Assembly (NCBI RefSeq): GCF_900109825.1
Contig: NZ_FOBL01000018.1
Span: forward strand, 1 to 54,951
Source of the DNA: Alkalibacterium putridalgicola
GTDB taxonomy: Bacteria > Bacillota > Bacilli > Lactobacillales > Carnobacteriaceae_A
Reading direction: 5' to 3'
Length of the DNA: 54,951 bases
Shown here: positions 13,857-23,134 of the stretch, in pieces
How the letters are laid out: each line of letters begins with the position of its first letter
Position numbering within the stretch: the first letter of the stretch is position 1
Notes under the pieces: generated by a model
The model's database searches: none
The model's input: the letters and a program-made list of their open reading frames with translations, nothing else
What the model was told of the DNA's origin: nothing
Program-made: the position numbers and the translations under genes

Positions 13857-14540
13857 TTGAAAATAAGTAAAAAAAGTATATTTCTCATACTTTCTATAAC
13901 CCTTTCAGCGATAGGCATGAGTGTGATAGACGGATTTATTCAGCTGCCATATCTGTACAAATCGATCCTGAAAGTTATCCTGTTCCTAGTCGTTCCAATG
14001 GGATACTTTCTTCGATATAATGAAGAATATACTCATTTGAAAAAGCTGTTTATTCCTAGAAAGTCAGATATTAAACTTGCAATTATACTGGGGGCTAGTG
14101 TATATGCTGTTATCTTGCTTGCCTATATCGTTTTAAGAAATTTTATCGATTTATCATCCATTCGCGAGTCGTTAACTTCAAGTATCGGTGTCAATGTAGA
14201 TAATTTTTTATATGTTGCCATTTATATCGCTCTGATCAATTCTCTGCTGGAGGAATTTTTCTTTCGAGGTTTCGCCTTTCTGATTTTGAAGGAAAATGCT
14301 GGACGACTTTTTGCATATGTTTTCAGCGCTTTACTGTTTGCTTTATACCATGTGGGTATGACAAGTGGATGGTTCTCTTGGAGTATTTATTTAGTGGCGA
14401 TGTCTGGGCTGTTTGCAGGTGGCTGTATCTTTAATTATTTAAACGAAAAGTCTGAGAATATATATCCATCGTGGCTAGTACATATGTTTGCCAACTTTGC
14501 AATCAACACTGTTGGCTTTATCTTATTTGGCTTAATTTGA
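13857..14540 (+). CDS. CPBP-family intramembrane metalloprotease, copy 1
   Basis: 227 residues with a TTG start ten bases after AAGGAG. About six to eight membrane segments. The CPBP (Abi/CAAX) motifs are complete: LLEEFFFRG (E132, E133, R137), FALYHVGM (H165), FNYL (N193) and LVHMFAN (H209, N213). The family includes CAAX-type proteases and bacteriocin self-immunity proteins in lactic acid bacteria; substrate here unknown. Two paralogs of the same length lie at 21271 and 24851. The 3' flank shares GATTC...TGCTCCATAT with copy 3. It sits inside the duplicated segment. Confidence 0.88.
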   Translation: MKISKKSIFLILSITLSAIGMSVIDGFIQLPYLYKSILKVILFLVVPMGYFLRYNEEYTHLKKLFIPRKSDIKLAIILGASVYAVILLAYIVLRNFIDLSSIRESLTSSIGVNVDNFLYVAIYIALINSLLEEFFFRGFAFLILKENAGRLFAYVFSALLFALYHVGMTSGWFSWSIYLVAMSGLFAGGCIFNYLNEKSENIYPSWLVHMFANFAINTVGFILFGLI

Positions 14541-15066
14541 TTCGTGGATTCTACTTGCTCCATATCAAGTCAGAAAGATGAATGAAAATTTATTAGTTTT
14601 AAATCAACTGAAGACTGGTTTATTTGTTAGGCTTTTTAATGAGATCGATAGACGTTTAACGATTGTTCGTCATTAAATGGCAAATACTTCTTCTGTCTTT
14701 GATTTTGTATTTATTATCATCTCAACACATATTGAGAGTGTCACACTGTTAACGAGGTAGTCACCATCATATTTATCTAAGATACTTTTAAAGCCAGAAT
14801 AGTTCATTCTATTCTGGTTTTTTATATACTCTGTCAATAATAAAACGTATACATTTCCAAGGGACTAATGTATGATAAGCACGCCAAGATTGGTATAATT
14901 GATTCAAGTGTTAATTATAGCTATCTATTACACCTTTTCTTTTAATTAGATAAGGGTGAAATGAAGTGGATCATTAGTAAGAATAACAGAATTTCCAAGT
15001 TTGAAAAATGCAAAGACTGATTTTATTAGAAGTATAAGAAACTATCAAATCAACGGAGGGGAAACA
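14541..15066. other. Intergenic with duplicated rlmD tail and degV leader
   Basis: After the CPBP gene comes about 185 bases without recognised content, then the copy of the rlmD end and terminator (14727-14823) and a 240-base leader to degV. In the leader a TATAAT at about 14896 is the likely -10 of degV; I see no good -35. Confidence 0.5.
14727..14823 (+). repeat. Duplicate of the rlmD 3' end and terminator
   Basis: CATATTGAGAGTGTCACACT, then GTTAACGAGGTAG, matches the last codons and stop of rlmD (CATATTGAAAGTGTCACCCT, then TTTAACGAGATAA, from 11634). The following terminator is CCAGAATAG-TTCATT-CTATTCTGG plus T-run (14794-14823), against 11697-11727. It has no upstream coding part, so it marks a recombination joint. 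Confidence 0.9.
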
Positions 15067-15927
15067 ATGAATAAGTATATCATCACAACGGAAAGTGGTT
15101 CAGATCTGTCTAAAGAAATGATCGAGCGCTATAATGTTAAAGTCATTCCGATGCATGTCACAATGGGGGATGAGACGCATCCTGATGGCAGCTTTGATGT
15201 TCAGGATGCTTTTGACTATTATGAAAAGACAGGCACTCTTCCTAAAACTTCGGGGACGTCACCACAGGATAATGCGAAGGTTTTCAGACAGGTATTTGAA
15301 GAACACCCAGATGCCCATATCATCCACATCGGCTATTCGGCAGTGACCACGGTGTCTTTCAATGCCGCAAAAATCGCAGCTCAAGATTTTGACAATGTCT
15401 ACCTTGTCGACTCCAAGCATGTATCTATCGGAGCAGCTGCTGTTGTTAAAGCAACGGCTCAGTTCATAGAAACTCATCCTGATACTGGACCTGAGGCAAT
15501 CATATCTTTTGTCGAAGGCATCAGAGAACGCACCCAGATGGTATTCATGCCTAAGACACTTCAGTATCTAAAAGCTGGTGGCCGTGTCTCAAGTCTGGCT
15601 TTCTACAGTGCAAACTTGCTGAAGATCCAGCCGTCGATCAAGCTGGAAAATGGCTACCTAGTCCCTGGAGATAAATACCGCGGTTCTTTTGACAGCTGCT
15701 TGAAAAAAATGATCACTAATTTTTTCAAAAAATATGACATTGATCCAGACACCGTCCTAATGGTCGGTGCGCCGGGTGTCTTAGACAGTCAGAAAGAGAT
15801 GGTTTTCGATCTACTTAAAGAGAAGGGAATAAATAATGCGAAATGGTTAAAGGCGGGCGCAGTGATTTCCAGCCACGGCGGTCCCGGAGCCATTGGTATT
15901 ACGGGTATTGAAAAAACACCTGAGTAA
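15067..15927 (+). CDS. DegV family fatty-acid-binding protein
   Basis: Cytoplasmic fatty acid carrier of the DegV/FakB family; such proteins present fatty acids to the FakA kinase. ATG 15067 follows GGAGGGGAAACA; the longer frame from TTG 15001 has no such site. 286 residues: first lobe with TTESGSDLS (about 6-14) and TSGTSPQDN, second lobe with GRVSS and SSHGGPGAIGI. No fakA is in the window. A truncated duplicate lies at 13361-13673. Confidence 0.9.
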   Translation: MNKYIITTESGSDLSKEMIERYNVKVIPMHVTMGDETHPDGSFDVQDAFDYYEKTGTLPKTSGTSPQDNAKVFRQVFEEHPDAHIIHIGYSAVTTVSFNAAKIAAQDFDNVYLVDSKHVSIGAAAVVKATAQFIETHPDTGPEAIISFVEGIRERTQMVFMPKTLQYLKAGGRVSSLAFYSANLLKIQPSIKLENGYLVPGDKYRGSFDSCLKKMITNFFKKYDIDPDTVLMVGAPGVLDSQKEMVFDLLKEKGINNAKWLKAGAVISSHGGPGAIGITGIEKTPE

Positions 15928-15995
15928 AGTGGTTGAGATACAAAAAATAAGACATACTTTTTTACTGAAAATGAAAAGTTTAAGGAGTCTAACAT

Positions 15996-17528
15996 ATGCT
16001 AAGACAAGTAAAAGTAGAAAACGGGGTTGTTCAAGGCTTGCCTGCGGCAGATCCAAGGGTCACATCCTTTAAAGGCATCCCCTTTGCAGCCCCGCCGGTG
16101 GGACAGAACCGCTGGCGCGCACCGCAGCCGGCTATTGACTGGGAAGGGACTTTAAAGGCGTTTGAGTTTGCCCCTATATCCATGCAGGCCACGCCGGGAT
16201 TGAATAAAGAAGATTTTTATGCCAGAGAATGGCATGTGGATCCGGATATTCCTATGAGCGAAGATAATCTCTACCTTAATGTCTGGACACCGGCGAGCAG
16301 CACGGATGAAAAGCTTCCAGTTTATGTGTGGTTTTTTGGTGGCGCTTTTCAAGTCGGTTACACTTCTGAGATGGAGTTTGACGGAGAACGTTTAGCGCGC
16401 AGAGGTGCCGTGATCGTTACGGTGAATTACCGGCTGAATTCTTTCGGATTTTTAGCCCATCCTGAGATTACAGCAGAAGCACCAGATGCACCGACCAACT
16501 TCGGTTTACTCGACCAGCAGGCGGGTATCCAGTGGGTCAAACGTAACATCGAAGCATTTGGCGGTGATCCTAACAATATAACGATCGGCGGACAGTCGGC
16601 AGGTGGAGCCAGCGTCATGCACCAGCTGACCGCACCACAAAATGAAGGGCTATTTAACAAGGCTGTGGTTCACAGTGGAATCTTTGCGCGTGTCTACAGG
16701 AGCCAGGGGATACCGGGAAGTGGAAAGACTTTAAATCAAGTGGAAAAGGAAGGGGTCAATTTTTTTGACTTTTTAGGGGTATCTTCTCTTGAAGAAGCAC
16801 GCAAGTTCGATGGTGAAGTGCTCCGCATAAAAGCTCTGGAGTATGAAGTGTTTTGGGGACCCGTTATAGATAAACAGTTTGTGATGGGGGATGCGTTCAA
16901 GCTTTTTCTAGAAAACAAACGCCTGATGGTACCGATGATGCTCGGTCATACATCCTCTGAGTTCTTTAGTAAACCGAATGTATCCAGTCTGGATGAATTT
17001 AAAAAAATGGCAGTTAATAAATTCGGTTCGGATGCGGACGAGTTCTTAAAGTTATGCCACTTCGAATCAAATGATTTGGATGAGATCAAAAAGAACGCTT
17101 CTGTCAGCACGATCGAATATGCGGTACGTGTCGCCGGAAAGGCCAATTCCGACAAGGAAGCCAACACACCTCTTTACTATTATAATTTTGATCCGGAAAT
17201 ACCGGGTTCGGATAAGCCGGGACCCTTCCACTCTGCTGACTTGTGGTTCTTCTTTGAAACCCTTGCTAAAGGATGGCGGCCCTTTGTAGGCAAGCACTAT
17301 GATCTGGCGCGTTTGATGAGTAATTATCTGGTCAACTTCATATCCTCCGGCGAGCCGAATGGAAAAGATTCGACCGGGGAAGACATGCCGAAGTGGGAAC
17401 CCTACACGTATGAGGAACCGTACGGCATGGTCTTTGGTGATGAAGCTGATTTCGCGAGGGAACAGCCTGATGATTTGATGACCTTTCTGGTCGAGCAGTA
17501 TTTTAAAAATGAACAGGAAAACAGCTAG
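15996..17528 (+). CDS. Type B carboxylesterase (para-nitrobenzyl esterase family)
   Basis: Alpha/beta-hydrolase fold esterase, 510 residues, no signal peptide, so cytoplasmic. The nucleophile serine is in IGGQSAGGAS (about 202), the oxyanion region is WFFGGAFQVG, the acid is the Glu in GHTSSEFF and the histidine is in GPFHSADLW. The N-terminal TSFKGIPFAAPPVG is the family signature. AAGGAGTCTAACAT precedes the ATG. Natural substrate unknown; carboxylic esters of plant or xenobiotic origin are typical. It lies 68 bases after degV and may share its transcript. Confidence 0.92.
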   Translation: MLRQVKVENGVVQGLPAADPRVTSFKGIPFAAPPVGQNRWRAPQPAIDWEGTLKAFEFAPISMQATPGLNKEDFYAREWHVDPDIPMSEDNLYLNVWTPASSTDEKLPVYVWFFGGAFQVGYTSEMEFDGERLARRGAVIVTVNYRLNSFGFLAHPEITAEAPDAPTNFGLLDQQAGIQWVKRNIEAFGGDPNNITIGGQSAGGASVMHQLTAPQNEGLFNKAVVHSGIFARVYRSQGIPGSGKTLNQVEKEGVNFFDFLGVSSLEEARKFDGEVLRIKALEYEVFWGPVIDKQFVMGDAFKLFLENKRLMVPMMLGHTSSEFFSKPNVSSLDEFKKMAVNKFGSDADEFLKLCHFESNDLDEIKKNASVSTIEYAVRVAGKANSDKEANTPLYYYNFDPEIPGSDKPGPFHSADLWFFFETLAKGWRPFVGKHYDLARLMSNYLVNFISSGEPNGKDSTGEDMPKWEPYTYEEPYGMVFGDEADFAREQPDDLMTFLVEQYFKNEQENS

Positions 17529-17664
17529 GTCATACGGTGTCAATCAGCAATACAAGAACACGAGCAGCTTTACTAGATAATATTCCATATTAACTGCACA
17601 TTTTTTCTAACATAACTGACTTGTTTGAGTACCGGGTAAAACGAAAAGAGAGAGGCGGCTAAGA

Positions 17665-18813
17665 ATGAAGAAGTTCATGATAGTGTGTCTGCTTTCAGTA
17701 GCTTTAGTCTCTGGGTGTTCAGATACAGAAGAGCGACCATCCACACCTGATCCGGATATGTCTTCCGATGAACAGGAAAACGGTGGACAGAATGATGAGC
17801 AGGACGATCAGGAAAATATTGACGAGGCAGAGCAAGAAGAGCAAGAAATAATCGACGAACCAGAGAGCGTTGCAGAAAATCTCGAGATACCCTGGACGAT
17901 CGAAAAAGAGGGAGAAACTTTTTTCCTGACAGAGAGGACTGGCTCGATCACACGAGTTGAAGATGGAGAAGCTGAAAGACAAAAAGTGGAGCTGGAACGG
18001 GAACTGTCTCTGGTTCCTGAAGCAAGACTTTTAGGATTCGTACTGGATCCAGAGTTCTTGGAAAACGATACAGCATATGCCTATTACACCTACGAAGGCA
18101 GCAATGGACCGATGAACCGAATCGTTACTTTACAGTTAGGTGACGGTGTCTGGCAGGAAGAGAATGTCCTATTGGATGAGATCCCAAGTGGAAGAGTGCA
18201 CCATGGTGGCCGGATGAAGATCGGTCCTGATGATAAGCTCTACGCAACGACCGGTGACGCTTCTGTACCAGAACTGGCACAGGATCTGGATTCGCTGGCA
18301 GGTAAAATTTTGCGGATGGAACGTGATGGATCGGTCCCGGCTGACAATCCTTATTCGGACTCCTATGTTTACAGTTATGGTCACCGAAATCCTCAAGGGC
18401 TTACGTGGTCATCTGACGGGACACTATATGCAAGTGAGCACGGCAATGATGCAAATGATGAAATCAACCGGATAGAAGCGGGGGAAAATTACGGCTGGCC
18501 GATCATTGAAGGCAATGAGGAAGAGGAGGGAATGATCACACCGATTTTCACTTCTGGAGAGGATGAGACCTGGGCCCCTTCTGGAATGGCTTACTATGAA
18601 GGAAAACTATATGTTGCAGGATTGAGAGGATCCGCAGTGTATGTCTTTGATATTGAGGCAGAAGAACAGCGAGAAGTGATCTCTGGTTTTGGCCGCATTC
18701 GTGATGTAGTTATAGAAGATGAACTGCTTTATTTCATCAGCAACAACACAGATGGTCGCGGAGATCCGGAAGAAAATGACGATCAGCTTTATCGGCGCTC
18801 TGTGCCAGAATAA
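17665..18813 (+). CDS. PQQ-dependent-type sugar dehydrogenase lipoprotein (GSDH beta-propeller)
   Basis: 382 residues: signal peptide with lipobox LVSGC (Cys18), an acidic linker rich in Glu, Asp and Gln (about 20-70), then a six-bladed propeller of the soluble aldose sugar dehydrogenase family (PF07995 type). Visible family motifs are GRVHHGGRMKIGPD, LAGKILRMERDG, YSYGHRNPQGL, SEHGND and GENYGWP, including the HGGR and GHRNPQG residues around the active site. Anchored on the outer face of the membrane. Whether this host makes or scavenges PQQ is not shown here. Monocistronic with its own terminator. Confidence 0.88.
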   Translation: MKKFMIVCLLSVALVSGCSDTEERPSTPDPDMSSDEQENGGQNDEQDDQENIDEAEQEEQEIIDEPESVAENLEIPWTIEKEGETFFLTERTGSITRVEDGEAERQKVELERELSLVPEARLLGFVLDPEFLENDTAYAYYTYEGSNGPMNRIVTLQLGDGVWQEENVLLDEIPSGRVHHGGRMKIGPDDKLYATTGDASVPELAQDLDSLAGKILRMERDGSVPADNPYSDSYVYSYGHRNPQGLTWSSDGTLYASEHGNDANDEINRIEAGENYGWPIIEGNEEEEGMITPIFTSGEDETWAPSGMAYYEGKLYVAGLRGSAVYVFDIEAEEQREVISGFGRIRDVVIEDELLYFISNNTDGRGDPEENDDQLYRRSVPE

Positions 18814-18822
18814 GGTAATAGA

Positions 18823-18860
18823 AGACCCCGGATAAAGCATAGTCGCTTTTTCCGGGGTCT
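18823..18860. terminator. Bidirectional terminator between convergent genes
   Basis: AGACCCCGGATAAAGC pairs with GCTTTTTCCGGGGTCT. It lies between the converging sugar dehydrogenase and xylosidase genes and can serve both. Confidence 0.75.
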
Positions 18861-18901
18861 CCTAAAGTCGTTTACATTAAAATAATAAGTTACTGCAGAA
18901 A

Positions 18902-20917
18902 CTAAATTTCAAAGGTTGTGGGACCCTCTAGTGTTAATTCAAACGGTCCGGGTGTAACTGAAGCGTTTGTTCTTTTTGAGCCGTAAAAATCGGTATCCAA
19001 GCAATAAGGTGACCTGTCGGGCTGTTCATACTTCATCTCAGCATGATATGTTTCACCGAGTAAATCAGTATCGACGACCAAATCAGTGGTTTCCCGCACC
19101 AGCTCAGGCTCCGTATATAGAACGGTTACTTTACCTTCAGCGGTATCTGTTTCTACTGTGACACCTTTCTGTTCGTAAACTTCAGCTTTGGGTTCATGGC
19201 TGCTTGGTACTGCATGGTTCAAGTACAGATTCCCATCCATAGCGACAGGTAAGACCGCATTACCTTTAAGAATAGCATCTGCCGCATCTCCAAGCTCTTT
19301 AAGCTCTTCTTTGGTGTATTCCCACCATTTCTTGTCTTTTGCGTTAGGGTGCTTATTATAGCCGCCTAGACCGACCGGATGCAGATAACAGATGGCATCG
19401 TCCGGAACGCCATCCATCACAGCCTTTTCACCTTCAGCTGTCTCGTCTCTTGGTTTTAGAGGAAGATGCTCAAAAAAAGTGATCGGGACAGGTTCTTGAT
19501 TGGTATCTTTATCACCAAGGAAGATATTGTTGTAGTATCTGTCATCGCCTCCTGTGATATTCGAGTACCCAGCCATCGCTGTTTCATGAGGGAAGTGGTA
19601 AGGCGTCGTACGGCTGATCTCAGATTGAACGACAAACTGACCAGCGAATAAATTATGGACAAAGGCCCCACCTTGAGCCATATCCCTGAAATTCATCGGG
19701 GAGAGGAACAGGTTGTGATCGACCAGATACGGACCATGGCACACTTCAACAAATAAGTCCTCGGACAGATTATCAAAGAAGACATTGCGGCTGATGCGTG
19801 TGCCCTGTGCCTGCCAGTCGAGCCAGAGACCGCGGTAAGAGGTATAAATCTTGTTGCCGGTAATTTGAGTATCCAGAGCTGCGTGAAGCTTGATTCCGCC
19901 GACTTCAGCACCATGTCTCAAGCGCTTGTGATGGATGTTATAGATTGTGTTGTCAGAAATCTGACTGAACGCTGCGCCCATATGTCCCACGATACCCGCC
20001 TGCTCGCAATCATGGATGATATTGTTTCGAACGATATGACTGCCGACTGTCTCTTTGTCCCATCCGGAGCGCAGTGCTCTTAAGATGACTTCCTGTTCAC
20101 GCTGCGTGCCGCCTTTGCTTTGCTTGTCTGCGTGACCTGTATCAATTTCAGTGCCCAAGCTGATCCCGACGTTTTTGGATTCGCTGATGATATTGTTTTC
20201 AATGATCCAGCCTTTGCTCCAGTGAGGCCCGATCAATCCTTCCTGGAATTCAGTAGGGGCGGCCCACTGCGGGGAAGCTTGACGAAGCGTAAAGCCACTT
20301 ACGGTTATATAATTAAGTCCAGGTTTTTCCGGCCAGAAACAATGAGGACGCACATTGATTTCGACATTTTCTTGACGCGGATCTTTTCCGCCGAAATTGG
20401 CCCATATTTTAGTTGTCTGAGGACCAACATCGGCATACCATTTAAGTAAAGAATCATCAGAATATTTCGCTTCAGACCATACTTCAGGTTTATGTACGTC
20501 ATCAACACTGTTGCATTCATATAGAGATTTGCCGTCCAGATACACATCTCCGAGATGAGCATTTAAAGCCCCGTCAAACAGCCAGTCGCCGCTCAACTCG
20601 ACTTCATAGGGATTGCGGACAGAGAAGAGACTGTTAGGGACTTCTGTGCTCCAGACATCGTCTCCTTCAGTTTGCCAGTCGGTAATGCGTTTAGCCCCTG
20701 TGATAATGACTTCTCCGTCACCGGCTGATTTATAGGTTATTCGATTTTCTTCTGTTCCGCCATTGGCCGGATCGACCCATTCCCGGTATTCACCGGCATG
20801 GACAGTGACCGTATCACCGGGCATAGCTATTGATGCAGCGCGAGAGAGGGTCTGAAAGGGGTGGTCAGCTGTCCCTTTAGATTGGTCATTCCCTTGTTTG
20901 GATACATGATAGTTCAT
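18902..20917 (-). CDS. GH120 beta-xylosidase (right-handed beta-helix)
   Basis: 671 residues, no signal peptide. It matches, as I remember it, the Thermoanaerobacterium saccharolyticum GH120 xylosidase along its length: MNYHVSKxGxDxxKGT start, GLIGPHWSKGWIIE, AGIKLHAA-like GGIKLHAALD, GLWLDWQAQGTR and FVEVCHGPYLVDHN. The nucleophile aspartate (D367 in LWLDW) and acid/base glutamate (E391 in FVEVCHGP) are both present. It would release xylose from short xylo-oligosaccharides inside the cell. No xylan transporter or xylose isomerase is adjacent, so it acts as a stand-alone unit. AAAGGAGTGTTTTT precedes the ATG. Confidence 0.88.
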   Translation of the reverse strand: MNYHVSKQGNDQSKGTADHPFQTLSRAASIAMPGDTVTVHAGEYREWVDPANGGTEENRITYKSAGDGEVIITGAKRITDWQTEGDDVWSTEVPNSLFSVRNPYEVELSGDWLFDGALNAHLGDVYLDGKSLYECNSVDDVHKPEVWSEAKYSDDSLLKWYADVGPQTTKIWANFGGKDPRQENVEINVRPHCFWPEKPGLNYITVSGFTLRQASPQWAAPTEFQEGLIGPHWSKGWIIENNIISESKNVGISLGTEIDTGHADKQSKGGTQREQEVILRALRSGWDKETVGSHIVRNNIIHDCEQAGIVGHMGAAFSQISDNTIYNIHHKRLRHGAEVGGIKLHAALDTQITGNKIYTSYRGLWLDWQAQGTRISRNVFFDNLSEDLFVEVCHGPYLVDHNLFLSPMNFRDMAQGGAFVHNLFAGQFVVQSEISRTTPYHFPHETAMAGYSNITGGDDRYYNNIFLGDKDTNQEPVPITFFEHLPLKPRDETAEGEKAVMDGVPDDAICYLHPVGLGGYNKHPNAKDKKWWEYTKEELKELGDAADAILKGNAVLPVAMDGNLYLNHAVPSSHEPKAEVYEQKGVTVETDTAEGKVTVLYTEPELVRETTDLVVDTDLLGETYHAEMKYEQPDRSPYCLDTDFYGSKRTNASVTPGPFELTLEGPTTFEI

Positions 20918-21023
20918 AAAAACACTCCTTTTTCTTATTTAAATAAAAAGCGATAAAAAGGCTTACAAAACTGCCTTTAATTTTTAAGCTGTTTCAGTTT
21001 TTTTTTGCTATACGCCAATTACT

Positions 21024-21053
21024 ATTATATAGACATTAGACAGATGATTGCAA
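21024..21053 (-). promoter_or_regulatory. Sigma-A promoter of the xylosidase gene
   Basis: On the minus strand TTGCAA, 18 bases, TATAAT, about 107 bases before the start codon. Confidence 0.6.
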
Positions 21054-21111
21054 TTGAGTGAGGATAAGTACTGCATGCTTTCTGAACTGAAATTAAACTG
21101 ATTTAAAGTTT

Positions 21112-21145
21112 CTTGTACATTCAATCTGAAGATTGGTATTCTATA
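21112..21145 (+). promoter_or_regulatory. Putative CPBP copy 2 promoter with operator-like dyad
   Basis: TTGTAC followed by the perfect dyad CAATCT-GA-AGATTG and GGTATTCT. The same arrangement (a TTG hexamer, a CAAC...GTTG dyad and GGTATTG) occurs upstream of the XRE regulator operon at 24194, which suggests the same repressor may act on both. Confidence 0.45.
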
Positions 21146-21270
21146 AATAAACAAGAGCACATAAAAATGGAGAAAACGTTCGTAGCGAAGCCGTAATGGT
21201 ACATTATAGGGTGAATCTGGCAGGGGTCGCTCAAATGTCTTACCTTTCGGTGCAAAAGGAGGTAGAACCT

Positions 21271-21954
21271 ATGCAAATAACGAAGAAAAGCTTATTTTTG
21301 ATCCTTTCTATAACACTTTCAGCACTAACCATGAGTGTGATCGATGGATTTGTACAACTGCCTTATCTGTCTAAATCTATTTTGAAAATAGTTTTGTTCT
21401 CAATTGTCCCAATGGCATATTTTTTTAGATATAAGGGGGAGTATCGTCGTTTAAAGAAACTCTTTATACCTAGAAAGTCGGATTTTAAATATGCTTTAAT
21501 ATTGGGTGCGGGCGTATACGCTGTTATCTTGCTTGCGTATATCATTTTAAATGATCATATTGACCTATCAGTGATTCGTGAGTCATTGACTGCTAATATT
21601 GGTGTTAACGAACATAATTTTCTCTATGTCGCCATTTATATTACTTTAATCAATTCTTTGCTGGAAGAATTTTTCTTTCGCGGCTTCTCATTTCTGATCT
21701 TGAAAGAAAATACTAATCGCCTTTTTGCTTATGTATTCAGTTCGTTATTATTCGCCTTGTACCATGTTGGGATGACAAGTGGATGGTTCCACTGGAGTAT
21801 TTATTTGATAGCCATGACCGGCTTGTTTGTGGGAGGCTGTATCTTTAATTATTTAAATGAAAAGTCCGAGACTATCTATCCGTCGTGGATCGTACATATG
21901 TTTGCAAATCTTTCGATCAACACCATTGGCTTTATTTTATTTGGCCTGATATGA
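21271..21954 (+). CDS. CPBP-family intramembrane metalloprotease, copy 2
   Basis: 227 residues from ATG 21271, which follows AGGAGGTAGAACCT; the longer frame from 21196 lacks a comparable site. Same motifs as copies 1 and 3: LLEEFFFRGF, FALYHVGM, FNYLNEKS and IVHMFANLSIN. Multi-pass membrane protease of the Abi/CAAX-processing family, substrate unknown. The NTF2-like gene follows after 28 bases and may be cotranscribed. Confidence 0.88.
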   Translation: MQITKKSLFLILSITLSALTMSVIDGFVQLPYLSKSILKIVLFSIVPMAYFFRYKGEYRRLKKLFIPRKSDFKYALILGAGVYAVILLAYIILNDHIDLSVIRESLTANIGVNEHNFLYVAIYITLINSLLEEFFFRGFSFLILKENTNRLFAYVFSSLLFALYHVGMTSGWFHWSIYLIAMTGLFVGGCIFNYLNEKSETIYPSWIVHMFANLSINTIGFILFGLI

Positions 21955-21982
21955 CCAGCAAATACTTAAGGAGGAAAATAGG

Positions 21983-22351
21983 ATGAAAACGGATGTGATG
22001 GTTCACTGCGGAAATTCACCAAAAATGGAGCGCGTGATCGACTTGACAGTTGCTCTGGCAGCGAAAGATGCAGATTCAGTGAAGTCTATTGTGCGTGAGG
22101 ATTTTGTATGGAAGACAGTTGGCCAAGAAGCGCTCATTTCGTTTGAGGATCTGTCTCAAAAGTTAGCGAAGAGACCTGACGTAACCGAAATAAAAGTTGA
22201 AAATGCACTGAGCCATGGTAAGGGTGCAATGTGCGAAGGAACGCTTAACTTTGAGGATGGAGACGTTCTAAGTTTCTGTAATGTCATTACGTTTTCTAGT
22301 ACGGCTAAAGATGCCTTGGTCAAAGAAGCGCACACCTATTTTATAAAATAA
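21983..22351 (+). CDS. NTF2-like/SnoaL-type small protein
   Basis: 122 residues from ATG 21983 after AAGGAGGAAAATAGG. The pattern of an N-terminal helix with VALAAKDADSVKSIVREDFVW followed by alternating beta strands resembles the cone-shaped NTF2 fold; similar stand-alone proteins are annotated SnoaL-like or ketosteroid-isomerase-like. The catalytic role, if any, is unknown. Probably cotranscribed with CPBP copy 2. Confidence 0.6.
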   Translation: MKTDVMVHCGNSPKMERVIDLTVALAAKDADSVKSIVREDFVWKTVGQEALISFEDLSQKLAKRPDVTEIKVENALSHGKGAMCEGTLNFEDGDVLSFCNVITFSSTAKDALVKEAHTYFIK

Positions 22352-22447
22352 AAGTTACCTTAAGGGTCGATCTGAAAAATGCTGGACATGTATCAATTTG
22401 AAAATCAGTCGTCTGTTAGACGAAAGAACTAAGGAGAGCTGGAATTA

Positions 22448-23014
22448 ATGAGTGGACATTTACTGTTTTGGATAGTCATCGTGATATGGCTTGTGATGGA
22501 AAGCTATGTGTTCTTCAGGTTGAATAGAGAAACGTACGATTCAAATAAAGAGAAGAAAAGCAAGCTGATCATCTTGGGGACCATACTTTTTGGTCTGTTC
22601 GGCTCTTTGCTAGTCGATCGGTCAGTCCTGGATGTGTTCAATCAGCCGTTTCGAGATATTAGATATTTTGGGATCGTATTGATCCTACTGGGAGTGACTG
22701 TGAGATTCACTGCGATCAGACAGTTGGGTGCGTCATTTTCCGTCAATGTAGGGGTGCCTGAAGGAACGAAATTAAAACAGGATGGTCTTTACGGCCTTGT
22801 AAGGCATCCTTCCTATCTAGGAGAAATCATTATTTTCATGGGATTGGCCCTTGTCATCCTTCATCCGGTCGGTTCATTTTTCGTTTTTGTTTTTCCGACG
22901 GCTGCCTTTTTATATCGGATACATATGGAAGAAAAGGTCTTAACGGCTGCTTTCGGTGAAGAGTACAAGCAGTATCAGCAGCAGACAAAAAAAGTGATCC
23001 CTTTTATATATTAA
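22448..23014 (+). CDS. ICMT/PEMT-like membrane methyltransferase
   Basis: 188 residues, about five membrane segments. The C-terminal half has the isoprenylcysteine carboxyl methyltransferase-like pattern GLYGLVRHPSYLGEI, then HMEEKVLTAAFGEEYKQY and KVIPF, which binds S-adenosylmethionine. Substrate in bacteria of this family is generally unknown (lipids or small thiols). AAGGAGAGCTGGAATT precedes the ATG. Confidence 0.85.
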   Translation: MSGHLLFWIVIVIWLVMESYVFFRLNRETYDSNKEKKSKLIILGTILFGLFGSLLVDRSVLDVFNQPFRDIRYFGIVLILLGVTVRFTAIRQLGASFSVNVGVPEGTKLKQDGLYGLVRHPSYLGEIIIFMGLALVILHPVGSFFVFVFPTAAFLYRIHMEEKVLTAAFGEEYKQYQQQTKKVIPFIY

Positions 23015-23134
23015 GAATGCAATCAATGCGTTAGCGGGGCTGACGATTATGCGGTCAAAATAATCGTTCTAGCTCGTTTAACGTGTTATGATAGAAAGAG
23101 CGGTTTAAGAAAAAGTTATAAAGGAGCAAATATA

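Larger units (their letters stand above)
20918..21270. other. Divergent promoter region (xylosidase / CPBP copy 2)
   Basis: 353 bases between divergent genes. They hold a perfect palindrome TTATTTAAATAA (about 20935-20946) in the xylosidase leader, the xylosidase promoter (21024-21053) and a CPBP promoter-like region with the dyad CAATCT-GA-AGATTG at about 21121-21134. No classical xylR box is visible. Confidence 0.6.
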
